Below, one piece after another: positions 1 to 9,885 of a stretch of DNA of 28,300 bases. Numbering within the stretch: position 1 is the stretch's first letter; every line of letters begins with the position of its first letter. Source of the stretch: Lachnocurva sp029100405 (GTDB lineage Bacteria; Bacillota; Clostridia; Lachnospirales; Lachnospiraceae). Under the pieces are notes generated by a model that saw only the letters and a list, made by a program, of their open reading frames with translations, was not told the origin of the DNA and did not search any database. The stretch covers positions 1 to 28,300 of the forward strand of contig JBJYZC010000024.1 of the NCBI GenBank assembly GCA_046263755.1. The letters run 5' to 3'. The translations under genes and the position numbers were made by a program.

Positions 1-13
1 AACTCTCATGTTA
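1..13 (-). rRNA. 16S rRNA, 5' end only (left-edge rRNA operon)
   Basis: The first bases of the window match the 5' end of the complete 16S gene (9463-9475), and the next 150 or so bases match its leader almost base for base. The gene therefore begins here and runs leftwards out of the window. The mature 5' end is estimated by analogy with E. coli, about eight bases before the conserved GAGTTTGAT region, so it may be off by a few bases. Confidence 0.75.
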
Positions 14-199
14 AAAGTTTGATTTTCTGGTCTCGAATGCGCTAGTCTGTCATTCGTTTCCTTCGCTTTACTGCTTTTAGGTTTGTTATGTCTCCATAAC
101 GCGTTCTTTAAAAAATTCTCTCATTTAGAATCTTTCAAGGTTGTTTCATTGTTCAGTTATCAAAGTGCTGTTTTCTTTCGGCGCTCTCTCGTGCCGACT
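14..199 (-). other. rRNA operon leader (left-edge operon)
   Basis: This is the transcribed leader between the promoter and 16S. Positions 14-165 are nearly identical to 9476-9623 upstream of the central 16S; the main difference is a four-base insertion around position 47. It holds an early hairpin (TCGGC/GCCGA arms), a boxA-like CTTTGATAACTGAAC, and at 141-165 the 5' arm of the 16S processing stem, whose partner in the central operon is at 7900-7924. Short open frames here are not genes. Confidence 0.8.
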
Positions 200-205
200 T
201 CATGT

Positions 206-234
206 ACTTTACTCTTTTTTGATATGAGTGTCAA
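206..234 (-). promoter_or_regulatory. rRNA operon promoter (left-edge operon)
   Basis: On the minus strand there is a perfect -35 box TTGACA (234-229), a 17-base spacer and a -10 box TAAAGT (211-206). The stretch upstream of the -35 box (about 236-275) is rich in A and T and looks like an UP element, as expected for a strong rRNA promoter. Transcription should start near 199. I found no second promoter upstream, whereas the central operon has two. Confidence 0.85.
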
Positions 235-300
235 GCGGATTTTATATTTTTTCTCATATTTTTTTGCTGCCTGATTTTTCACCTGAACTCTACCACTTGT

Positions 301-394
301 CCTCGATGAAAATGGTCTATATTTCTCCTGAAGATTATGCTGCAAATCCTCGATTGAAATGGTCTATATTTCTCCGCAGGATTCTTCTAGTATA
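301..394. repeat. Two-copy imperfect direct repeat, 47-base period
   Basis: A block beginning CCTCGAT and continuing through ATGGTCTATATTTCTCC occurs at 301-327 and again at 348-375, a period of 47 bases. It lies upstream of the left rRNA promoter and outside any gene. Its role is unknown. The core GGTCTATATTTCTC also appears near 11760-11773, just after the glgB stop codon. Confidence 0.65.
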
Positions 395-397
395 TAC

Positions 398-427
398 GAA
401 AACAGACTGCAAGCGCAGCCTGTTTTC
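398..427 (-). terminator. Possible terminator of the ABC transporter operon
   Basis: A strong hairpin has outer arms GAAAACAG/CTGTTTTC and inner arms CTGC/GCAG. It lies about 115 bases past the permease stop codon. It lacks a clean T-run on the minus strand, so termination is plausible but not certain. It could equally shield the rRNA promoter region from read-through. Confidence 0.45.
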
Positions 428-469
428 AAAATTGGGGGTTTCTGAATCTGAAACGGATCTGTCACAAGA

Positions 470-553
470 TTCCAAGGGAATCCGTATTTCACGATCAGCA
501 GCTGACATTCACATGGTTCCTATGGAATCCGTATATCGACTCAGTAGCTGAGC
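470..553. repeat. Imperfect direct repeat at the permease 3' end, 47-base period
   Basis: GGAATCCGTAT begins at 477 and again at 524, and both copies continue into similar sequence ending near AGCTGA. The second copy runs into the last codons and stop of the ABC permease, so the first looks like a partial duplication of the gene's 3' end. The period is 47 bases, the same as the unrelated repeat at 301-394. Confidence 0.6.
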
Positions 554-2277
554 TTCTCCGGATGTACATAGAAAGTTCCGTAGGTATTTGTCTCCTCCGA
601 CAGCTCTGCCGGCTCCACATAGAGATCATTGTCCTTCAGGACCTCAATGGTATTGGTAAAGGACTGATAAACCGGGATCTGGCAGTACTCTGCCTGCCAG
701 CCGCCCAGATTCAGGTCAACCGCGATCTCTCCGATCTCCGATTTATAGGCCTCAGTCTCGTAATTATAGTCTTCCAGATCCTTCAGGTAGGCCGTCCGGA
801 TTTTCTCGTAGACCTTGGGGTTCTTTGCCATGCGTCTGCCTTCCGCATCCGCGCTGTAGTCAAAGTTCTGATAGGAAATATAGGCCGACTTCAGATTGTT
901 CCTGATTTTTTCATCGTGGTAGACGGTGAAGTAGCCCTCTTTGAATTCCTTACTGTCGATTATCTTTTTCATTAAATTCTCGGAAGAAGAAGGTATGGAA
1001 ACATTGCGGGCCTTTACCTTTCCGTTTTTCATCCGATAGGCGATCTCTACGGAATAGAGGGTATCCTCATCAGTCTCCGTATTTTCTCCCGCCTTCAGAA
1101 GTGCATTGACCGTATCAATATCCGTAAGTTCCATATACCTGCTTTCAAATTTACTGCTTCCAGACGGACCGATCCAGGCACTGACAACCTGGCTCTTGTC
1201 CGGTACCCAGTGGCCATAGCCGAAGAAATCCAGACCGCAGGACAGAAGAATCGCAAGAGACAGGATGCAGCCGATGGCTGTGTAGCCCATGCCCCGGAAG
1301 GCCTTCCGGATATCGGAATTGTAAATTGCTTCCATGAGGCCGCCGATCAGGACTGCGGAAACGATGATGGCAATCACAGAATCCTTAAGCGTGCCGGAAC
1401 CGCCATAGCAGGAGACACCGATCAGAAGGGAAAGAAGAAGAACCAGAAGGATCTTCGTGATCACTCTGACGGCCTTCAGCGGTACCGTCTTACCGGCGTC
1501 TTCATTTTTCCGGAAATGATAGAGTGCAAAGGCGGCTGCCGTTACAATAGCTGCACAGATCAGATTCTCCGGGATTCCGATCCCTGCCTGCTTCTGCAGG
1601 GACAGAATCGGGGAAAAGATCCCATAGTAGGAGATCCCGGAGCCGACGAAATTGGGCAGGAGCCGCATGCAGAAATTCAGGCTCATCTTGAAGGCCGGTT
1701 CAAAGACCAGGAGAACGATCGTGGCCAGAACGGAAACCACCAGGTTTCCGGTCAGCATAACGGCCAGGGCTGATACAGAGAAAATGGCCAGAAAGATAGT
1801 CAGATCCAGGCCCAGGCAGAAAAATGCACTCTCAATGGCTTTCACACTGCAGACACGATAGGCAGCCATCGACAGCAGCCCAAGAAGGGTTCCTGTAAAA
1901 TGCGATAAGAACAGGATCAGCGCGCTGTTGATATAGACTGCAATAAAATGTGCATTTCTGGAAAAGGGCTGGCTTTCATAAAAATCCAGCATCTGCCGGT
2001 TGGACAGCCAGCGGAAGCCTTCAATGGCCAGAAGAACCGATCCGACTGCAGTAATGATACCATTCATGGAATAGGGGCCCGGGACGGTCGCCGCTTCTGA
2101 TATCAGAGCGCTTCTTCTGAGTCCCGCCTGAATATTTGACGAGAGATAAAGAAGAAGAAATCCGACATTATAAAGGAGGTAGGTTACAAAAGCCAGAACG
2201 ACCAGCCACTTCCGTCTCTTCGTAATATTTTTCTGTAAAGCCATGAAGTTACTGAATGATGAGTTTTCTGACATCAT
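541..2277 (-). CDS. ABC-2 type transporter permease with large C-terminal domain
   Basis: This is the membrane half of an ABC exporter encoded with the ATPase and GntR regulator just upstream. About nine hydrophobic segments fall within residues 24-350 (for example 24-46, 111-135, 178-194, 272-290 and 299-317). A DFYESQPFSR stretch near residue 98 resembles the short cytoplasmic motif of ABC-2 permeases. Residues 351-578 are hydrophilic and look like a separate soluble domain, probably outside the membrane. The start overlaps the ATPase gene by 29 bases; two adjacent ATG codons (2277 and 2274) both sit behind a good GGAAGGAG. The substrate cannot be read from sequence. YtrA-type operons of this shape often respond to cell-wall-active compounds, but that is only an inference here. 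Confidence 0.85.
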   Translation of the reverse strand: MMSENSSFSNFMALQKNITKRRKWLVVLAFVTYLLYNVGFLLLYLSSNIQAGLRRSALISEAATVPGPYSMNGIITAVGSVLLAIEGFRWLSNRQMLDFYESQPFSRNAHFIAVYINSALILFLSHFTGTLLGLLSMAAYRVCSVKAIESAFFCLGLDLTIFLAIFSVSALAVMLTGNLVVSVLATIVLLVFEPAFKMSLNFCMRLLPNFVGSGISYYGIFSPILSLQKQAGIGIPENLICAAIVTAAAFALYHFRKNEDAGKTVPLKAVRVITKILLVLLLSLLIGVSCYGGSGTLKDSVIAIIVSAVLIGGLMEAIYNSDIRKAFRGMGYTAIGCILSLAILLSCGLDFFGYGHWVPDKSQVVSAWIGPSGSSKFESRYMELTDIDTVNALLKAGENTETDEDTLYSVEIAYRMKNGKVKARNVSIPSSSENLMKKIIDSKEFKEGYFTVYHDEKIRNNLKSAYISYQNFDYSADAEGRRMAKNPKVYEKIRTAYLKDLEDYNYETEAYKSEIGEIAVDLNLGGWQAEYCQIPVYQSFTNTIEVLKDNDLYVEPAELSEETNTYGTFYVHPEKLSY

Positions 2278-3154
2278 ATCCCGCTCCTTCCGTTTCTGCG
2301 ATAAACAGTTCCTCCAGTGTCAGAGGCAGTATTTCAAAGAAGATCGTATCAATATGGGAAAAGATCTCTGTGATCTCCTCTCTTGTAGCCTTGACGGTCA
2401 TCACATGAAGCTTACCCTGACGTTCGTCCGAAAGAATCTTTACCGACCCGGCCAGTTCCTTTACGGAGGATTCGTCCTGGAATACACACTGTAATTTCAA
2501 GAGGCCAGTCTTTATTTCATCGATGGACTCGGATAAAAGAAGACCGCCCTTGTGAAGAAGACCCACATGATCGCAGATGTCCTCCAGTTCCCTTAAGCTG
2601 TGGGAGGAGATCAGGGGCGTGAATCCCCGGTCTGCCATCTCGTCCGCAAAAAGAGACTTCACTGCCGTCCGCATGACCGGATCCAAACCGTCAAAGGTCT
2701 CGTCCAGAAGCACATACCTGGTATTCGTGCAGATGGCCAGAACAATGGCCAGCTGCCGCCGCATTCCCTTGGAAAAGGTCTGGACTCTCTGGGCCGGATT
2801 CAGAGCAAAGGACCAGAGAAGCTTATCGAATTTCTTCGAATCAAAGGCCGGATAGAGGCTCTTATAATAGGCTTCCATAGCCCTGGGAGTTGCATTTCCA
2901 AGAAAATAGGGATCATCCGATACAAAGACGAACTCTGCCTTGGCAGCCGGATTGTCCCAGCTGGTTTTTCCATCTACGGTGATCTGGCCCTTGTCTGCCT
3001 TCAGAACGCCGGCGATCAGACGCAGAAGTGTACTCTTTCCTGCTCCATTTGTTCCGACAAGGCCTGTGATTTCACCATCCGCTATAGTCAGGCTTACATC
3101 CGTAAGCGCCGGTGAAGAATCGAAGAATTTACTGACATGCTTTGCCTCAATCAT
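2249..3154 (-). CDS. ABC transporter ATP-binding protein (YtrB-like)
   Basis: This is the nucleotide-binding subunit that should power the neighbouring permease from the cytoplasmic side. The 301-residue protein has Walker A GTNGAGKST (34-42), a signature-like SKGMRRQ (128-134) in place of classical LSGGQ, Walker B YVLLDETFDGLD (147-158) and a switch histidine at H185 in ISSHS. A SKGM-type signature is common in ATPases of the YtrB/CcmA-like drug and peptide exporter group. The C-terminal 90 residues form a small extra domain. The start overlaps the regulator stop by four bases and the end overlaps the permease start, so the three genes are probably translationally coupled. Confidence 0.92.
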   Translation of the reverse strand: MIEAKHVSKFFDSSPALTDVSLTIADGEITGLVGTNGAGKSTLLRLIAGVLKADKGQITVDGKTSWDNPAAKAEFVFVSDDPYFLGNATPRAMEAYYKSLYPAFDSKKFDKLLWSFALNPAQRVQTFSKGMRRQLAIVLAICTNTRYVLLDETFDGLDPVMRTAVKSLFADEMADRGFTPLISSHSLRELEDICDHVGLLHKGGLLLSESIDEIKTGLLKLQCVFQDESSVKELAGSVKILSDERQGKLHVMTVKATREEITEIFSHIDTIFFEILPLTLEELFIAETEGAGYDVRKLIIQ

Positions 3155-3513
3155 TGTTCCCCGTCCTTTCCATCATCCTCTAAAAGTTCCGTTCTGCTGA
3201 TCCCGACTTCTTCCGCCTCAAGAAAAATCTCTTCCAGTTCAGCTTTCAATTCAGCCTTTCTCTTCTTCCGAAGCTCAGGATCGACCTTCACAAAGTTTCC
3301 CCGCCCTTTGACGGAATAGATAAATCCTTTCTGTTCCAGCAGCGCATATGCTTTCTGCACTGTATTCGGATTTGTCGAAAGCTCGACTGCGAGTTTTCGA
3401 ACCGACGGCATAGGCTCATCGGCAGATAAAGCTCCCTTCAGTATCAGTTTTTGATACATATCAGCGATCTGCTCGTAAATCGGCCTCGGATCCTGATAAT
3501 CAAGGAAATTCAT
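3151..3513 (-). CDS. GntR family transcriptional regulator, YtrA subfamily
   Basis: This is a short one-domain GntR regulator of 120 residues. Residues 10-75 form the winged helix, with the typical PIYEQIADMYQKLI opening, the MPSVRKLAVEL helix and the recognition helix TNPNTVQKAYALLE, followed by the wing KGRGNFV. The short charged C-terminal tail is the dimerisation helix region usual for the YtrA subfamily, with no effector-binding domain. I chose the ATG at 3513 because GGAG lies seven bases upstream; an in-frame ATG at 3519 directly abuts the ribosome binding site. It is the first gene of the ABC operon and very likely represses it through the palindrome over its own promoter. Confidence 0.93.
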   Translation of the reverse strand: MNFLDYQDPRPIYEQIADMYQKLILKGALSADEPMPSVRKLAVELSTNPNTVQKAYALLEQKGFIYSVKGRGNFVKVDPELRKKRKAELKAELEEIFLEAEEVGISRTELLEDDGKDGEQ

Positions 3514-3535
3514 AAGCATCTCCTTTCTGTCCTAT

Positions 3536-3572
3536 CTGTACTAGTTATACTATTACAGTATAGGCATGTCAA
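3536..3572 (-). promoter_or_regulatory. Promoter and likely GntR operator of the ABC operon
   Basis: The minus strand carries a perfect -35 TTGACA (3572-3567), a 17-base spacer and a -10 TATAAC (3549-3544), with ATG 31 bases past the -10 box. A 23-base palindrome at 3536-3558 (outer arms CTGTA/TACAG, inner arms TAGT/ACTA, one mismatched pair) covers the -10 box and start site. A second inverted repeat, TATACT-N5-AGTATA, overlaps it. Such placement fits autorepression by the encoded GntR protein. Confidence 0.85.
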
Positions 3573-3671
3573 GAGAAATTTAGACCGGAAAAAGGAAATT
3601 CAAAACGATCGATAAGATTAGAAGAATTGAAGAAAAGTAACTTGCAAGAATGGAAGAAAAGAAAGAAATAT

Positions 3672-3701
3672 AAAAAAAGGAGATGCTCTTGCATCTCCTT
3701 T
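3672..3701 (-). terminator. Terminator of the central rRNA-tRNA operon
   Basis: An 11-base-pair perfect hairpin (AAAGGAGATGC, loop of four, GCATCTCCTTT, 3676-3701) is followed on the minus strand by seven T residues (3678-3672). It starts five bases after the tRNA-Arg 3' end, so it closes the rRNA operon. The stretch 3573-3671 between this terminator and the GntR promoter is purine-rich and holds nothing I can identify. Confidence 0.93.
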
Positions 3702-3706
3702 CCAAA

Positions 3707-3780
3707 CGTGCGTGAGAGGATTCGAACCCCCGACACCTTGGTCCGTAGCCAAGTGCTCTATCCAGCTGAGCTACACGCAC
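3707..3780 (-). tRNA. tRNA-Arg (anticodon ACG)
   Basis: A full cloverleaf can be drawn: acceptor GTGCGTG/CACGCAC, anticodon arm CTTGG/CCAAG with loop CTACGGA, and T loop GTTCGAATC. The anticodon is ACG, whose first base must be deaminated to inosine by TadA, encoded at 21491-22006. The CCA end is not encoded. It is the last gene of the operon. Confidence 0.97.
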
Positions 3781-3787
3781 ATATCCT

Positions 3788-3964
3788 GTCACGATTTCGA
3801 AGAAATCGGGACCTACGCAGTTGCCCTCGGGCGAAGCCCGATCTTCCAATGCAACTGCTCCTCGTCACGATCTCGAAGAAATCATGACCTACACAGTTGC
3901 CCTCGGGCAAAGCCCGATCTTCTAATGCAACTACTCCTTGTCACGATCAAAAAGGAATCATGAC
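3788..3964. repeat. 76-base tandem repeat of hairpins in the tRNA spacer
   Basis: Two complete units (3788-3863 and 3864-3939) and one partial unit (3940-3964) are spaced exactly 76 bases apart. Each full unit holds two hairpins: GTCACGAT...ATC(G/A)(G/T)GAC of 25 bases, then GTTGC...CGGGC/GCCCG...GCAAC of 36 bases. The units differ by several substitutions, some of them compensated or loop-located. The repeats fill the transcribed spacer between tRNA-Asp and tRNA-Arg. They code for nothing convincing. Confidence 0.9.
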
Positions 3965-3970
3965 AGGTAC

Positions 3971-4044
3971 CGACCCGAGAGGGACTCGAACCCTCGACCT
4001 CCGCCGTGACAGGGCGGCGTTCTAACCAGCTGAACCACCGGGCC
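3971..4044 (-). tRNA. tRNA-Asp (anticodon GTC)
   Basis: Acceptor GGCCCGG pairs with TCGGGTC using two G-T pairs. The anticodon arm CCGCC/GGCGG encloses loop CTGTCAC, giving anticodon GTC. The discriminator is G, as usual for aspartate tRNA. No CCA is encoded. Confidence 0.97.
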
Positions 4045-4057
4045 TTATTCTTTTCAG

Positions 4058-4131
4058 TGGACCTTCGGGGACTCGAACCCAGGACCGACCGGTTATGAGC
4101 CGGCTGCTCTAACCAACTGAGCTAAAGGTCC
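4058..4131 (-). tRNA. tRNA-Ile2 (anticodon CAT, lysidine-modified)
   Basis: Acceptor GGACCTT/AAGGTCC and the anticodon loop CTCATAA between GCCGG and CCGGT are seen. Although CAT would read methionine, the acceptor sequence and the CTCATAA loop match the AUA-decoding isoleucine tRNA of Bacillus and Mycoplasma, whose C34 is converted to lysidine by TilS. Elongator tRNA-Met is the alternative and is less likely. Confidence 0.87.
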
Positions 4132-4165
4132 CTTCTTTAAGGTATCTGCTCCTTTTGGCTTCTGA

Positions 4166-4237
4166 TGACCCCAGCGGGATTTGAACCCACGATACCACCG
4201 TGAAAGGGTGGTGTCTTAACCGCTTGACCATGGGGCC
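4166..4237 (-). tRNA. tRNA-Glu (anticodon TTC)
   Basis: Acceptor GGCCCCA/TGGGGTC and anticodon arm CCACC/GGTGG with loop CTTTCAC give anticodon TTC. The T loop is GTTCAAATC. The gene is 72 bases without CCA and lies in the tRNA cluster downstream of 23S. Confidence 0.97.
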
Positions 4238-4276
4238 TCGGATTCTCTATCTATCCTTTCTCGGATACAAAGAAAG

Positions 4277-4349
4277 CTCCCCCTGTTGGACTCGAACCAA
4301 CGACACTTCGGTTAACAGCCGAATGCTCTACCGACTGAGCTAAGGAGGA
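4277..4349 (-). tRNA. tRNA-Asn (anticodon GTT)
   Basis: Acceptor TCCTCCT/AGGGGGA and anticodon arm TTCGG/CCGAA with loop CTGTTAA give anticodon GTT and discriminator G. It is the first tRNA after 23S. No CCA is encoded. Confidence 0.97.
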
Positions 4350-4366
4350 TCACTGTAAAGGCGTAT

Positions 4367-4388
4367 ACCTTCAAAACTTCATATAGAT
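4367..4388 (-). other. 3' arm of the 23S rRNA outer processing stem
   Basis: This 22-base stretch between 23S and tRNA-Asn is the reverse complement, with one mismatch, of 7520-7541 on the other side of 23S. In the transcript the two can pair to loop out 23S, as RNase III-type processing stems do. The same arm recurs after the right-edge 23S at 27983-28004. Confidence 0.82.
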
Positions 4389-4389
4389 T

Positions 4390-4466
4390 GTCATGACTCC
4401 GAAGGAGTTATGACCTGTCACGATTCGCTAGAATCGTGACTGGTTTCAATCCGTTAGGATTGAAAC
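4390..4466. repeat. Three consecutive hairpins in the 23S-tRNA spacer
   Basis: Three near-perfect hairpins follow one another: 4390-4414 (GTCATGACTCC/GGAGTTATGAC), 4417-4440 (GTCACGATTC/GAATCGTGAC) and 4443-4466 (GTTTCAATCC/GGATTGAAAC). They sit between the inner and outer arms of the 23S processing stem. Their sequences belong to the same family as the hairpins at 3788-3964 and 28012-28063. Confidence 0.87.
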
Positions 4467-4512
4467 ACCTGAGAAAAGACATATCTTCCAACTTACACTT
4501 ATAAACCTTCTT

Positions 4513-7410
<2,898 letters not shown>

Positions 7411-7425
7411 GGTTTTCATAAGTCT

Positions 7426-7469
7426 NNNNNNNNNNNNNNNNNNNNNNNNNNNNNNNNNNNNNNNNNNNN
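7426..7469. other. Assembly gap (44 N)
   Basis: Positions 7426-7469 are N. The gap lies between the 23S 5' flank and tRNA-Ala, so the exact spacer sequence is unknown and the N count may be nominal. It is too short as written to hide a 5S gene or tRNA, but the real gap could be larger. Confidence 0.97.
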
Positions 7470-7519
7470 CTAGCTTTCTAGGACTACACATAATCTTCTT
7501 TATGACGATATCTTTTCTT

Positions 7520-7541
7520 ATCTATATGAAGTTTTCAAGGT
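7520..7541 (-). other. 5' arm of the 23S rRNA outer processing stem
   Basis: On the minus strand this reads ACCTTGAAAACTTCATATAG and pairs with 4367-4388 at 21 of 22 positions. The CTTGAAAACT core resembles the conserved element found upstream of 23S in many Firmicutes. Because its partner lies on the other side of the N gap, it supports the assembled order. Confidence 0.8.
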
Positions 7542-7565
7542 ACACATCAGGATCTTTCGATCCAG

Positions 7566-7638
7566 TGGAGATGAAGAGATTCGAACTCTCGACCCCCTGC
7601 TTGCAAGGCAGGTGCTCTCCCAACTGAGCTACATCCCC
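7566..7638 (-). tRNA. tRNA-Ala (anticodon TGC)
   Basis: Acceptor GGGGATG/CATCTCC and anticodon arm CCTGC/GCAGG with loop CTTGCAA give anticodon TGC. It lies in the 16S-23S spacer, where Ile and Ala tRNAs are usual. No CCA is encoded. Confidence 0.97.
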
Positions 7639-7686
7639 ATATTTACTTTTTCTAATGTTCTCCCGACAGGTCTCCCTTTCGGGTAC

Positions 7687-7760
<74 letters not shown>

Positions 7761-7767
7761 ATTTGAT

Positions 7768-7885
7768 TCTGGCAGCCACCTATCCTCCCATGCCGTCTCC
7801 AGCATAGTACTTTCGGCCGTCTCGGGCTTAACCGTCGTGTTCGGGATGTTTACGGGTGTTCCCCCAAGCCGCATCGCCACCAGAA
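7768..7885 (-). rRNA. 5S rRNA, located between 16S and tRNA-Ile
   Basis: The minus strand has the 5S terminal helix TTCTGGTGGC/GCTGCCAGAA, the conserved CCGAACACGACGGTTAAG loop region and the GAAAGTACTATGCTGG arm. Its length of about 118 bases is normal for 5S. It lies 58 bases after 16S and seven bases before tRNA-Ile. In the canonical bacterial order 5S follows 23S. No second 5S is present after 23S here or after the right-edge 23S. Confidence 0.93.
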
Positions 7886-7891
7886 ATTCTT

Positions 7892-7924
7892 TGTGATCCC
7901 TTTGATCACTGGACAATGAAACAA
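7892..7924 (-). other. 16S-5S spacer: 3' arm of the 16S processing stem and small hairpin
   Basis: Positions 7900-7924 are the reverse complement, with two mismatches over 25 bases, of the leader segment 9599-9623. The two can pair to loop out 16S for RNase III cleavage. A hairpin GTGATC/GATCAC (7892-7908) overlaps it and could form once 16S is released, just before the 5S 5' end. Confidence 0.8.
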
Positions 7925-7938
7925 TCTCTACTCGATAC

Positions 7939-9475
<1,537 letters not shown>

Positions 9476-9653
9476 AAAGTTTGATTTTCTGGTCTCGAAT
9501 GCGCTAGTCATTCGTTTCCTTCGCTTTACTGCTTTTAGGTTTGTTATGTCTCCATAACGCGTTCTTTAAAAAATTCTCTCGTTTAGAATCTTTCAAGGTT
9601 GTTTCATTGTTCAGTTATCAAAGAGCTTTGCTTTCGGCACTCTCGCGCCGACT
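9476..9653 (-). other. rRNA operon leader (central operon)
   Basis: This is transcribed sequence between promoter P2 and 16S. It starts with a hairpin TCGGC/GCCGA, then the boxA-like GCTCTTTGATAACTGAAC, which also forms the 5' arm (9599-9623) of the 16S processing stem. It is nearly identical to the leader at 14-199. No gene is present. Confidence 0.82.
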
Positions 9654-9659
9654 TCATTA

Positions 9660-9688
9660 ACAATACTCTAATTCAATAGGTTTGTCAA
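9660..9688 (-). promoter_or_regulatory. rRNA promoter P2 (central operon)
   Basis: The minus strand has -35 TTGACA (9688-9683), a 17-base spacer and -10 TATTGT (9665-9660). An A/T-rich stretch directly upstream (about 9690-9715) resembles an UP element. The start site should be near 9653. Confidence 0.87.
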
Positions 9689-9775
9689 GAAGTTTTTAAA
9701 TTATTTTTTGCTTTTCGTAAAGTCGAAATGAACCTGCTCTCGCATTTCCTTCCGGCTTTTTCGTCAGCGATAGTA

Positions 9776-9804
9776 ATATTATCAAAGCGCTATCAGCCTG
9801 TCAA
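9776..9804 (-). promoter_or_regulatory. rRNA promoter P1 (central operon)
   Basis: A second perfect -35 TTGACA (9804-9799) with a 17-base spacer and -10 TAATAT (9781-9776) lies 116 bases upstream of P2. Tandem promoters are typical of rRNA operons. Between P1 and the stop codon at 9886 I see no convincing terminator, so some read-through from the CvpA gene is possible. Confidence 0.83.
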
Positions 9805-9885
9805 GGAAATTTTCACTATTGTTGAATTTTGTTCTACACTTTCAGGCCTATTACGAGATAGGAACATTTGACCGCCTGCATCTTC

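Noticed and set aside
83..551. Short open frames at the left end on both strands
   Set aside because: They lie in the rRNA leader, the promoter and direct repeats, have no ribosome binding site and resemble nothing.
3788..3939. Degenerate tRNA copies (unit length 76)
   Set aside because: The units fold into two simple hairpins, with no acceptor stem, no GTTCRA T loop and no anticodon arm.
3788..3964. CRISPR array
   Set aside because: The period is constant at 76 bases, but the whole unit is repeated with no unique spacers between conserved repeats, and no cas genes are present.
4350..4512. A hidden 5S gene downstream of 23S
   Set aside because: The spacer consists of the processing arm and three hairpins; no 5S terminal helix or CCGAAC loop is present.
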